DNA of 64,000 nt from the NCBI GenBank assembly GCA_959347315.1, contig OY365811.1, positions 40,504,946-40,568,945 of the forward strand, in the 5' to 3' direction. The notes under the pieces are model-generated. The model saw only the letters and a list, made by a program, of their open reading frames with translations. It made no database searches and had not been told where the DNA came from. Positions 1-11,136 of the stretch are shown piece after piece (position 1 is the stretch's first letter; every line of letters starts with the position of its first letter). Source of the DNA: Bimastos eiseni. Its lineage: Eukaryota; Annelida; Clitellata; Crassiclitellata; Lumbricidae. A program made the translations under genes and the position numbers.

Positions 1-472
1 ATATATGATGTCCATACATGGCGTGGACTGCACGTCATGATCCACCTACTCCACCCCGTGGAGTAGGCGAGTAAGAGAGTCTATAAATGGAAGTGAGATT
101 CACGAATGAGTGATAAATGAATACATATACTATAACTTAACACATGATGATGTTACTTGTCACATGTTATATTGTTATGCCATGTGACACAGTTATATGT
201 TACATGTTGAATGTTGCCTGCTATGTACTGCTATCACTAAATATTACACGCTTTATGTCATACGTTGAATGACTGTTGCACTCTATAATTATGTTATATG
301 TGTAATTGTGAATATATAGTGCAGTTATATATTACATGTTAATATTATATCTGCTGGCTCTATATTACCAATAGATGTTGCATGTTATGTGCAACATGTG
401 TAACTATAACATGTCTGTTACATGTTATAGTTAAGCTGATGTCATGTGTTAGTGAAGAACACCGAGACGAAC
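1..472. other. AT-rich intronic sequence of the tropomyosin gene
   Basis: Lies downstream of tropomyosin exon 6 and is rich in diverged ACATGTTA-like words (TTACATGTTA, CACATGTTAT, GCATGTTATG). I see no exon 7 candidate on either strand. Confidence 0.6.
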
Positions 473-713
473 CTCTTGTTCTGCGATCTCCAGGGACCTC
501 ATGTTGTTTCCAACAACTTTCAGCTCCTCCTCTAATTCAATAATTTTGCTTTAACAGAACAGAAATATAGCAATTAAGCTACTACAATTATTAACCGATC
601 ACTCAATTAATTTATTAATTAATTAAAAATAATAGCAATAATAATTACAATAACGCATTCAAAAACTCTTTTGCCAATTGTTAGACCGAAGAGCTGGGCC
701 ATTCATTTCTTTA

Positions 714-744
<31 letters not shown>

Positions 745-2300
745 GTAATAAAAATTAAAATGATAATAGTAACAATAATTATTATAATAATAGTAGTAGT
801 AGTAGTAGGGAAAGTAGGCGGAGTAGTAGTAGGTGGGTAGTGGGGGAAGTAGTAGTAGGTGGAGTAGGGGTAGTAGTAGTAATGGTTGCTAAACTTCTAA
901 AGGTAATTCATGGTAAATATGATATTTGAGTGTTCTTTAACCTTTCTGCTGCCTCCAGTCTGGACAGCGATCGTTCCAGATCCACTTCAGTGATGGCCAA
1001 CTTCCGAGCAGTCTGTGTAACAGAAGCCAATTATCGCCACATGTTTCACCCAAAGAAAGAGACAACGACAGACGACACGCACGGTGGCCGATTGGTTAAA
1101 GCGAAGTACACGGGTTCGATCCCTCTCCTACACTGAGACGGTTGCTGTGTATACAGGGACCTTGAGAGAAAGTCTTCACTCATCATTGCTAAGTGCAATT
1201 ATAAAAGTTCAGATGTGATTGTGTGCATGTGTGTATGTGTGTGCGTGCAAGTGTGTATGTATGTATATTTGTACAGTATACATATTTGTATCTTATATAA
1301 TATGCATATGTGTGTATGTATATATGTATGTATTTATGTATGTATGTATGTATGTATGTGTGTATGCATGTATGTATGTGTAGGCCTGTTTTAGTAATAT
1401 TTAGTGTAAATTGGACATTAATTATAACGCAGACCAAACGTCTTCTGAACGAACCGCTTTAAATCCTTGTTATGTAATTGTAATGTGATTTACTTTACGT
1501 GACCTCTTCGTATTTCCTGTCAGCTTCCTCTCCGAAGATGATGGTTACTTCCAGTTCCTTTTCCACCTGAGCTATTCGATCTTCGTCAAGTGCCAACCGA
1601 GACTCCAGAACCTTTCGTCCTCTGTACATGACAACAGATAACCACGCACGTCAACCATTTATTCCCAACCGAAGACGTCTTTAAGCCAGGTCGTCTGGAA
1701 ACTAACTTTTTCGTGAGACATTCGTCTGACCGGATATTTCCAGATGGGATATCGGTTTTCTTAGAATTTGCTTAGCTGGATTTTCGGGTTTCTTGTTTTT
1801 TTCCGGTAGATTTTGGGTAGTTGGAACTTTTTGGCTGTTTTGCGGACTTGCGATCTGTTTTCGGTCGGATGACACGTACGAGAAGACGACATGGCATGAT
1901 ATGATAGTGTTGCTTTCGTGCGCTACTCAAGCTTTGTAGTGGCGAGAACGGTACTGTAGCATTACATACCATGGCATGACATATCATGACATGACATATC
2001 ATGACATGACATGACATGCATAAACTCAAACACGAATGTATGTACGATAACTGAAGAGACCGATAATAACTGAATAGATCTAGAAATGGGGTTGGGAGTG
2101 GGTGAGGTTAGGGTGGGGTGGTGAATAGAGAGTGGTCTACCTACCGATCGCTTTCGTCGCATGCCTTCGATGCCTCTTCTAGCTTCGTGTTCGTCTGTGT
2201 CAGTCTCGTCTCTGTTCCTTCGAAGTCCTCCTCGATCGACCTCACTCGCTTCGTCATGGAAACGACCTCACCCTCGGCCTGTGTATACGAAGGCGGACGA

Positions 2301-2336
<36 letters not shown>

Positions 2337-5300
2337 CGCGAAGATCAGTTTAGATTAGCCTAGATCAGATTTATTCAGCATATATTCGATAGATTAGATA
2401 AGATTTTGTCAGGGTGTCCTGGAAATACGTAATACGCTACAGTATGTATATATAGAGTGTACAATGAACGTACATGTATGTTGAATGTACTCCAAATACA
2501 AAGACAGACATAAATATGTACAGATATCCATCGGCCTATATACATGTAGATGTTGGCATTCAAGAATATTTCTATAGCGCATTTCTTGTAACTGTGATTT
2601 TCAAGAAAGTTGTGCTGATTGCGTAGGTTATCAAATGCCGCTGTGTTAGATAGATGGCGCCACGAATATATTTCCAGTAATGGAGGAGTTTTAGGTTTTT
2701 AGCCTAAGAAGCAAACATCTGTTGCAAATATCCCATCGGAAGTTTTCCAGAAGCATATAGAGGTAGACTTTGGCTCGGTCTTCTTCTGAGAATTCCTCGC
2801 TGTCCTCTGCAGATGTCTCTCCATGGCTCTGTCTCTCTCTGTCTTTGTCTCTGTCTGTCTGGCTCTGTATGTCTCTGTCCGTCTATCTGTCTGTGTCTGT
2901 CTGTCTGTGTCTGTCTGTGTCTCTATCTATGTCTCTCCTCAGGAGCCGAACCCTGAATCAACTCCCTCCCTCCCTTAATCAGTTCGTCTCGACTGAGCTC
3001 GCGGCTTTTAAATCGCAGGATGTTGAGATGCTTTATCCAATGTGTCAAGGAGAGGGAGAGGGAGAGGGAAGGAGAGGCAGAAGAAGAGGGAGAGGGTGTC
3101 TGTCTGTCTGAGTCTATCTGTCCGCCTGTATGTCAGCCTCTATGCGTCTATGGATTGGTTGATGGATGAGCGCGCGTGCCGCCTTGAGAGAGAGGAGATA
3201 GTTTTAGTGTGAGCCAGCGACAGCAAGCACTCGTCATCCAAGACGTAGCCATACACACTTCTACATGTACGCCTACACACACAAATAGCAGGACAAAAGC
3301 ACACGTACACATTCACACATAAAGACACACACACACACAAACACACACACATATAAACACACACACAGACACACGCACACAAGCACAACCTGTAACAAAC
3401 AAATAAACACGCACAATCGCAGACATAATCGTAATAGTAATCTCAGCATTTTTACAGCGCCCACAGAGGGAAGTCGCGAGAACCAGCCTACTTATAGGCG
3501 CTAAAACAGAATCGATAGACAGCGTGTAACATGTAGAGAGTCAGGCAGGCAGACAGACAGACAGACAGACAGACAGACGGCTAAGGTGGATGATGTTTGG
3601 AATTGAAACGGCGAGGGAGGCAGGAGAAGGAATCAGGATAGGATTTGCGAGAGAGAGAGCACTACTTTCAGCTGTGAGTGAAAGACCTACACACAGACAC
3701 ACGCGTACTAATACGCAAAAATACACAGCTTCGCGAATATAGATTTACGCATATGCACGCACGGTATAGTCAAGAATGACTGGTTTTAATTTGTAACCTT
3801 ATATCACTTGAGTTCCGATGGCGTTTTTCTGGGTGTAGGGAAAGGGAAACGAACTCAGACTCTAAACTGATGCTCAGACTCAAGAGCCGTGAGTGAACTC
3901 ATGGCCTGCGGTTCAGAGTTAGCCTAACTGTGAATTTGAATTTATACGAATTTACATGAACTTATATAGCGCCCCTTCAAGACGACTACTCTGAGGCGCT
4001 CCCGATCCAGGCTCGGGGTGTCGATGAAATGTATCAGAGGATACCCTAGGAAAGGAGTGGATGACGGGCGAAAGACTATTCCACGCTGTAGGGCCAGCAA
4101 TGGCGAACGCCCTGGACTGTGTCATGGTTAAAGATTGGTAACTCTTCTTTTTGCTCGGGCTTGGATCGGGAGCTCCTCTGACTAGTCATCTTGAAAGGGC
4201 GCTATATAAGTTAAATACTTCGTCTGAAGAAATTGACTTCAAAACCAACGAAGAACATACTAAGGACGTGATTATCTTCGTACAGCAAATGAGGTGTTAT
4301 TGATACGCTGCAGTTCAAGTCTACGTCCGTATAGACTCGTATACATTAGGTCTAGCTTAGAAGACGTTATCCCGTGGAGCCAACGCTTAATGGATATCGA
4401 ACAAATGATCAATTTCGAAGCAAGGAGAAGCCTTATAATATCCTATACTAGACTAGACTTAACTGCAGCCCAGCTTCGCCTCTGATTTAATTTTGTACTT
4501 AGCGGGTGCACTGCCCCGGTCCTGAAATTCGTCCGATCGCGAGATCTCCATTGGCAGTACGCTTCGATTAAAATTATGCATATTAAAATTATGACATCCT
4601 TCAGATGTTTTGATGACAAATGGCGGCTGTTATTATAGCGAATGTCAGCAATTCGATAATAAGAGCGTCCAAATATTGGAATTTTAAGGAAATTGTGTGC
4701 TTAAAATAGTCACGTTAATATAGAAATTTGTAAAAGAACGTTTTGTAAAAATTTTAATTCTGCTGGAGATTTACCTTCGTGAACTATTTATGGGACCAAA
4801 ATAAAAAAATTCCGCTTTAAAGTGAAATATATATATATATCACTCGTTAGTTCTATCTGCAGGCTTAGGAATTTATATATATATATATTGCATATAGGAT
4901 GTACACATAAATATGTAACTATACTATAGGCCCTATGTATATATTATATATACAAATATAGTCTATAGGCCTATATATATACATATATGTATATATATAT
5001 ACTATATATATAATATAGGTTAGATCAAGTGAACGAATGAATAAAAGAGTGTCCTTATATATTCACCGCAGTCAGCTGTTTGTTGGTCGTTTCGAGTCTT
5101 TCGTTGGCTTCGATGAGTTGCTGTTGCGTCAGTTGTAGATCCGATTGAATCTGATTGATCCTCTTATGTAGCACAGTCACCTCTTCCTCATTCTGAATTA
5201 ACAAAAGCACACCGAGTGAGAATCTGATCATCAGTATAGTTATATATATATACATATATAGCGAGAGACAGAGAGAGAAAGAGAGAGAGCGAGTGAGACA

Positions 5301-5722
5301 CGCAGAGACAGAGAGACAGAGACAGAGAGACAGAGAAAGAGAGAGAAAGAGAGAGAGAGAGCGCAACAGAGAGAGCAAGAGAGAGAGAGAGAGAGAAAGC
5401 CTTTCACTCAAGTTCATTAGTCCTATCTGCAGGCTTAGGAGTTCGTATCTCAACCTCAAGTATCTCTATGCGGATTCTGCAACACCAGATCTATTAAAGA
5501 AGGACATCAAAGCGAACTTTGAACTTTTTTCTTATTTCTTTTCTCTTTCCTTCTGAGTGGTTGTTCAATGGAGCCGTCTAAGTCCAAGTCCGGTGGTAGT
5601 CGGGGGATGAGAGGGCAAAGCAGCTGCTAAGATGGGTGTCGTTTTGGAAGGCGAAGAAGGATCGAACGAATCGTGGCATCAATTAATACATATTGAATGT
5701 TATTGTAAATAATAATAATAAC

Positions 5723-5756
<34 letters not shown>

Positions 5757-5912
5757 GATAATTATGTTCTTTACCTTTTCGCTGAGTGCCTTTTGTTCGA
5801 CCAGTTTCTGTTCTAGTTGATCGGTGTTGTCGAAGGCGTTCTCCTTCTCCTGTTTCATGTAATGCATCTTCTTCTTAATCGCATTCATCGTGTTGAAAGC
5901 CGCCAGCGCCAT
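473..5912 (-). CDS. TPM: Tropomyosin, 5' part (exons 1-6), truncated by window edge
   Basis: Actin-binding coiled-coil protein of thin filaments and the cytoskeleton. Exons in transcript order: 5912-5775, 5192-5067, 2278-2145, 1621-1504, 1012-942 and 548-473. From the second ATG the first exon encodes 38 residues beginning [18 protein letters not shown], close to the canonical MDAIKKKMQ start. The following exons are 126, 134, 118, 71 and 76 bp, the lengths I know for bilaterian tropomyosin exons 2-6, and all phases join. Diagnostic stretches include [37 protein letters not shown] and [17 protein letters not shown]. The C-terminal exons 7-9 are not in 1-472, so they lie beyond the left edge. 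An upstream in-frame ATG at 5912 with a better Kozak context would add MALAAFNT before the usual start. Exon 4 uses a weak donor (GAG|gtcacg), but the next exon fixes its phase. The sequence is rather divergent for this family, so expression should not be assumed. Confidence 0.92.
714..890. repeat. AAT microsatellite followed by TAG/purine-rich tract
   Basis: Nine or so uninterrupted ATA/AAT units near 714-742, then degenerate AAT, then TAG repeats grading into a GTAG/GGAG purine-rich stretch up to about 890. Located in the intron between tropomyosin exons 5 and 6. Confidence 0.85.
1080..1185 (+). repeat. tRNA-derived SINE fragment (plus orientation)
   Basis: A tRNA-like head with an A-box-like GGCCGATTGGTTAAAGCG and a B box GGTTCGATCCC is followed by GTGTATACAGGGACCTTGAG. 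The same order of parts occurs on the minus strand near 29490-29330, which marks it as an interspersed SINE, not a working tRNA gene. It lies in a tropomyosin intron. Confidence 0.6.
1225..1385. repeat. TGTA/TGTG microsatellite
   Basis: Alternating TGTG and TATGTATG tetranucleotides, densest at 1316-1380. The open frames read from it (HTYIHTY-like) are low-complexity artefacts. Confidence 0.85.
1965..2022. repeat. CATGACATAT/CATGA tandem repeat
   Basis: Repeated ATGACATATC and ATGACATGAC units forming a short pentanucleotide-based array in a tropomyosin intron. Confidence 0.7.
2302..2336. repeat. ATT trinucleotide microsatellite beside tropomyosin exon 3
   Basis: About eleven ATT units starting some 25 bp upstream (minus-strand sense) of the exon 3 acceptor at 2278. 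On the transcript strand it is an AAT run just before the acceptor. Confidence 0.85.
2824..3582. repeat. Cluster of microsatellites (TCTG, GGGAGA, CA, GACA)
   Basis: TCTG/TCTC repeats at about 2830-2935, GGGAGA-type purines at 3050-3100, CA/ACACAC runs at 3296-3372 and a GACA run at 3550-3578. All lie in the intron between tropomyosin exons 2 and 3, and no coding signal is seen between them. Confidence 0.8.
3957..4213. repeat. Inverted-repeat (foldback) element or head-to-head LINE tails
   Basis: The left end reads ACTTATATAGCGCCCCTTCA and continues through GAGGCGCTCCCGATCC. The right end is nearly its reverse complement (GGATCGGGAGCTCC ... GGGCGCTATATAAGT), giving arms of about 55 bp. Read on the minus strand, the left half encodes [13 protein letters not shown], a motif like the C-terminal end of LINE reverse transcriptase ORFs. 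It is therefore either a palindromic MITE that captured a LINE tail or two opposed LINE 3' ends. Confidence 0.65.
5245..5400. repeat. GA-rich purine microsatellite
   Basis: GAGAGA with AGAC interruptions immediately 5' (minus sense) of tropomyosin exon 2. Open frames here are RERERE or LSLSLS artefacts. Confidence 0.85.
5705..5756. repeat. AAT microsatellite in tropomyosin intron 1
   Basis: About twelve AAT/ATA units just downstream (minus sense) of the exon 1 donor at 5774. Confidence 0.85.
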
Positions 5913-6021
5913 CTTCTTCCTTTTCTTTGTTTGGCTGAGGATGAATTGACCAGAGATGCAAACGTTGTCTCAACTTGTCTGTTTCTTTTAGGAGATGCGG
6001 TCCTTTGTCTCAAATGCCTCT

Positions 6022-6229
6022 CCAAGACTTTGGAACTTTCCTGTTAGTTGGCCTGGCCGATTGCTCAAAGGTTATGAAAGGAGTTCTCGAAGACTTGGCC
6101 ACAAGAGAAATATTAAGAGGATCTGCGACGCTCCTATCTAGACAATGCAGGTCTCCAAGACTTGGCACCGACCGAACGAAGCGGTGCTGCGATGCGCTAG
6201 TTCAGATTTCGATGTTTTCCAAGACCTGG
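6022..6229. promoter_or_regulatory. Four near-palindromes CCAAGACTTGG at about 66-bp spacing
   Basis: CCAAGACTTTGG at 6022, CGAAGACTTGG at 6088, CCAAGACTTGG at 6155 and CCAAGACCTGG at 6219. Spacings are 66, 67 and 64 bp, with little similarity between the motifs. The cluster begins about 110 bp upstream of the tropomyosin start. It may be a decayed tandem repeat or a set of binding sites; the factor is not recognised, and the sites do not fit a CArG box. Confidence 0.35.
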
Positions 6230-6525
6230 AACCTCGCAGCGTCTCAGCGGTGATGGAGCGAAGCCGTCCCGTTGGAACCGAAAGAGCCGAGTGATGGCTT
6301 GTCTCTGAAGTCGTATGATACCCAGATGCGGAGGAGGAGGATGGAATGGCTGATGAGGAGGGGAGGAGACTGGAATTGGGTGGAATTGGGTGAGTGGGAT
6401 TAACATTTCACGCGCATGCATGTGCGTGTGCTTCTGCGAGGAACTAAATTTAGATCTCGCCCGAAGCATGCATCAGCGCATAGCAATGCGACTTAGTCCG
6501 CTGTCCATGTCCGCCCATGACTGTC

Positions 6526-6585
6526 TGTCCGTCCGTCCGTCTCTGTGTCTGTCTGCGTGTCTATCTATCTGTCTGTTTGCGTGAC

Positions 6586-6622
<37 letters not shown>
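6526..6622. repeat. CTGT tetranucleotide microsatellite
   Basis: CTGT/CCGT units, with an uninterrupted CTGTCTGT run at about 6586-6622. Confidence 0.85.
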
Positions 6623-6624
<2 letters not shown>

Positions 6625-7345
6625 TACGACGTAGCCAAGAATCGACGAGCATGATTGTCCGATGCATCGCTTGGGTGGCCAATATACTTTGCCCCGCTGG
6701 GAACTTATCCCACGTACTTTGAAGCGCGTCTGCCTATACATGCTGTATCTTTTTAACAACCCAGGGATGCCACTTTCAATCGAGCGCCGACGATTTTTAT
6801 GCCCACAAACCTCATAAATGTAGGAACTTTCGCTGAACAGACGACGCGTATTTGCCAACAGCGTCGAAAGTGTAATAACTCTCATGTAACAATGCATCCT
6901 AAACAATCGTAATCGTAAACTCAAAATGTCTAAGGCCACGCGAGGGGCACCAGTTGCTTGACGAGCGCTGCATCAAGTAAGAGGGATAATCCAGAGCTAG
7001 CCAAGGGAAGCTTCGAATACGGCTGCCAGAGTGAGTATACGACACGTGAGCATGTAGCTAATCTGTTAAATCTGAAATTGTCGTACCCAACGGTTCTAAC
7101 CTAAGCAAAGCAGTGAGATCGACTGCTAAGTGTAGGAGCGACAGAGATATGGCAATGATATATAGCAATCTACGGTTAGGATGACTCAATCAATGCTTGA
7201 AACATGACATAGTGCCTCTTTAATTAAGAAATCCACTCAGAGGTGCTCCCAGTCCAACCTCGGCCAGAGAAGACAGATTTCAGAGTAGAATTGAATGGGA
7301 CTAGAGAGATACTAGGCAAGAGCCGAGAATTCAAAGAAGTCTTAG

Positions 7346-8546
7346 GGACCGTTCACATATTACATAACGCTCAAGGGTTAGGTGGGTGGGTTCCGGTTTT
7401 GTTAGCGTTATATTGTGTAGGGTGGGGGTAGGTTGAAGGTTTCGTTATATAACAAACTTTTTTCAGCTTATGCTGTTTTGCCTGTTTGCCTGCCAATTGG
7501 AAATTCCAAGTACTACGGACCTTCATTGTTTAATCGAAGTTCACAATACGTTGTGAACCAAAACTAGCACCATTAGCTGCCACCTGGTGAATTGATTTGA
7601 CGTTCTTAGTTACTATTTTATATATCCATTTTTAGCAATTTGCTGTTTACAATTTTAACAATTTCATGTGCATAGCTTTAAACGCTCTAAAATTCAATTC
7701 TGTGTGCTTTGTTTTGATTCTGGTTTAAATTTAAATTAATTCACTTGAAATAATTACTTTGGTAGGTATTATCATGATGTTTGATTTCATTTTCTATGGT
7801 ATGTGTAAATAGTTTATATTTGCTTAAATACCCAATTGCAGTTGCAGTACGCACTCTGTATACATCATACGCTATTAAATAGGTAGAATTGTACCGCGAA
7901 CTTATCGATAAATACCTGATAGTTCAATATTAAACCTATCCATTCTGTGTGATACTATAATCCTCATTTCTAGTGCAAAACAGAGGGAAACTAAAATGGT
8001 GTTTTAAATAGTATGTACATCAATACCATGTATGATCATGCTGCATTATAGTAGGCTTGCATGTAGATACATGGTGACAATCGTCGACTACCCAATTAGT
8101 TACCGTGACTAATACAAGTGAATTTAGTGCCATTAAAAGTGCGATTATTAAGATGCAGAGGAGCTCCATACATGCGGTCTAATCATCATTGGCACGAGAG
8201 AGTACACAATTTTAAGATGGCTTTTGTCACATAGCTAATTGGGCATATGATGATTCTTACTGCAGTTCTTGAATTGGATAAAGGCAATTATCAGATGAAT
8301 CATTACTACTAAAGTGCTAACTAACATCGTATTGTTACAAAAGTGTCGAATTGTGCAACACAATTATGTCGATTGTATGTCTTTTAATGTGCTTATAGGC
8401 TGGGGTGGGGTAAAGGGGTGGGTAGCATATCTGTTATATAAGATAGGGGTGGGGGAGTCACAGCTGCTGTTATATAACGTTATTAGGGGTAGGGGGTGGG
8501 TCAAAAATTGAGATTTTATGCGGTATATAATATGTGAACGGCCCTT
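7346..8546. mobile_element. Non-autonomous TIR DNA transposon (MITE-like), about 1.2 kb
   Basis: The left end GGGACCGTTCACATATTACA is matched by the reverse complement of the right end (GGGCCGTTCACATATTATAT), giving imperfect TIRs of about 25 bp. Each end also has a G-rich stretch next to GTTATAT words (GGGTGGGTTCC, GGGTGGGGG on the left; GGGGTGGGG on the right). TTA flanks both sides, as would suit a PIF/Harbinger-like 3-bp target duplication. No transposase ORF is present. The interior (7450-8380) is AT-rich and featureless. Confidence 0.65.
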
Positions 8547-9043
8547 TACTATCGACAGCTCTATGGTTTAGAAAACGAGTCCAGTTCAATCGAGCCTACA
8601 ATTTGAATGGTTCATTGTAACTTCAGCAAAACTAAAGGACTCGGAAATGATGTTTAGAGTGAAGTCTTCCCCACGATTCCCTCGTAAATTTGCACTCATT
8701 TGGTGAAGATCGCATTTTCAAAAGAAACAAAGAAGTTGGATAAGTGAATTGAAACGGGGCCAGTTTTATTCCTGACAGATAACCACGGCCAGATTGAACG
8801 CACGCAGCGGGGCTCAGGCTTCAAATGCTTCGGACCAGATATCGAGAGCGACTTGAGGCCCAATACTATAACTGCTAAGACTCATACATCAGGGTTTCTT
8901 ATCATGTGTGCTAAGGTTTGGATCGTTACACAGGATGCAGAGAGAAATTTATAAGAGCCAATAATGAAAGAATGAACCTCTCGTAACCTGACACCAAAAG
9001 TTTCCTCTGAAAAATTTGTCTACATCTGGACGCACGTAGACAC

Positions 9044-9669
9044 CAAGACAGAGGGGGAGAGAAAGAGAGAGACACAGTTAGGCAGAGAGGGAGAGAGGCA
9101 GAGAGAGAGAGAGAGAGAGATACTTAGAGAGCAATCGAAATTCCTGGACGCATAGAGGCATCGAGAGAGAGAGAGAGAGAGACAGTCAGAACAGAGAGGC
9201 AAAGAGAGAATGAGAGAGAGAGAGACAGACAGAGACAGGAAGAGACGTAGACAGCAGGAGGAATTCCTGGATCGCCATCAGACGGCGCTGGGTCTGAAGA
9301 GGAATCCAGTCCAAGAGTGGAGGAGGACTGGAAATAATCAGAGAATTAGAAGAGGAAGAGGAGGAGGAGGAGGAGGAAGAGGAGAATTGAAAAGGATCAG
9401 CATAAAAAAGAGAAGGAAGAGAAATGGAATAAATGAGGAGAATAAACAAAAGGGGTATGAGAGAAGAAAGAGAAAGAGAAGTAACAATTGATGTATACAA
9501 GAAGAAATCGTACGGAGAGGAGGAGCGAGAGAGAGAGAGAGAGACAGACAGAGAGAGAGACAGACAGACAGACAGAGAAAGAGAGAGAGAAAGAGAGAGA
9601 AAGAGAGAGAAAGAGAGACAGAGAGACAGAGAAAGAGAGAGACAGAGAAAGAGAGAGACAGAGAGAGAC

Positions 9670-9706
<37 letters not shown>

Positions 9707-9760
9707 CAGAGAGAGACAGACAGACAGAGAAAGAGAGAGAGAGAGGAGGCGTTTGAGGAA
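9044..9760. repeat. Long purine (GA/AGAC/GGA) tract cluster
   Basis: GAGAGA/AGAC blocks at 9044-9240, GAGGAG at 9355-9420 and a near-continuous purine-rich run at 9515-9757. The longest open frames here (serine-rich on one strand, RE-rich on the other) are low-complexity translations and not genes. Confidence 0.9.
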
Positions 9761-10225
9761 TGAGAGAGATGCGGAGGGAGAAGATGAGACAGGGACCGCG
9801 AAATGCGGAAGTGGGTGAGGAATGAGAGGAGGTGAACGAGGAAGACGAAGGAAACGGCTGGAGAGGAATGCTGAGGACAGTGAGGAGGAGGAGAAGGAAG
9901 AAGAAGACGAGAGAGAAGATGGGGGAAGATGTGGAAGTGAAAACCTAGAAGTGCGGAAGTTGATGATGAGGGAAGAAGATGAGAGGAGGAAGAGGAGGAG
10001 GATGAGAATTTAGGAGTTAAAGACTGGGCCAGGTCGGCGTGTTGGACAGGGGTGGGAGAGGGTAAGGGTCTGGTCGGCATCTGTGGTATAAAGTAGTTCT
10101 GCCTGCGGCATCAACAGCCGCGGAGGTGGGGCTGTTCATCTGGGCCAGATGGATGGGGATGGTGATGGACTTCAGCGATCCAGGTGCAATGGGGGCCGCT
10201 CCACGTCATCCCCACCCCAGCTGAT

Positions 10226-10446
10226 GGATGGAAAGATGGATGAATGGATGAATTAATGAATGGATGGACGGACGGATGGATGGATTAATGGATGGATGGA
10301 TTAATGGATGGATGGATTAATGAATGGATGGATTAATGAATGGATCGATTGCTGCATGAATGGTTGGGAGATATTTTGATAGATAGATAGATCGATAGAC
10401 AGACAGACAGACAGACGGATGGACGGACGGACGGATGGATTGATTG
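10226..10446. repeat. ATGG/GATA/GACA tetranucleotide array
   Basis: GGATGGATTAAT-type units (10226-10345), then GATA and GACA/GACG units to 10446. Downstream to about 10870 the sequence remains CTGT-rich. Confidence 0.8.
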
Positions 10447-10964
10447 AATTGTCGATTTATTGATTTTGTGTTTTGCCGTATGTGTGTCTGTATGTCTGTA
10501 CCTCTGCCTGGATCTGTGTCTACCTGTGTCAGTCTGCCTGAATAACTGTCCGTTTGAAATTCTGAATATACTCTTTGTCTGCGTATTTCTGTTGGTTCAG
10601 CAATTTTTCTTTCTATTTGACTGTCTCGGTGTTTTGCCATTTGCCAAGCTGTCCGTACACGTGTCTGTCTGCATACCTCTGTGTACGCCTGTCTGTATGT
10701 GTCTGTTTGATATGTCAGTCTTTCCTTTTGTTTGTCTATGTGTCTGTCACTGTATGTCTTTCGCTCTGTCTCACTCTGTCTATGTCTCTGTATCTATATC
10801 TGTCTATCTGTCAGTCTCTCTCCGTATGTCCGACTGTGTGTCTGTCTGTCTCTCTTCCTCTGTATGTTCGCCTGTGTGTTGTTCCGTATGTTCCTATAGT
10901 TTTCATTAATCATTTCCGTCTCGAGTCGAACAAGAATTCCTAGAGCGCGATGATTTCATTGCGA

Positions 10965-11001
10965 TGACGTCATAATGAACGAGAGACGTTGCTAGGCAAC
11001 G
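10965..11001 (+). promoter_or_regulatory. CRE and palindromic RFX X-box upstream of SAXO
   Basis: TGACGTCA (10965-10972) is a perfect CRE. GTTGCTAGGCAAC (10988-11000) is a near-perfect palindrome matching the X-box bound by RFX factors. RFX sites within roughly 150 bp of the start are a known hallmark of ciliary genes, and this one lies 136 bp before the SAXO ATG at 11137. That RFX and CREB-type factors act here is inference from motif, position and target type. Confidence 0.75.
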
Positions 11002-11136
11002 CAATTCTGGCTTGAAGGGCGCCACCTGGGGAACGACTGAGACCAGCGTTTAATGACTTGCTTTCTTGTGGCAGAACGTAAACCTAAGCTCTGAAGAAAA
11101 ACTCGAATAAAAGAAACTTTATGGAAAACTAGAGAG

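Noticed and set aside
6565..6939. 124-codon minus-strand ORF
   Set aside because: Half is CTGT-repeat translation (RQTDRQTD); the remainder has no recognisable family and no splice context.
9397..10080. 227-codon serine/leucine-rich minus-strand ORF and its RE-rich plus-strand counterparts
   Set aside because: Direct translation of GA/CT low-complexity tracts, with no splice or family support.
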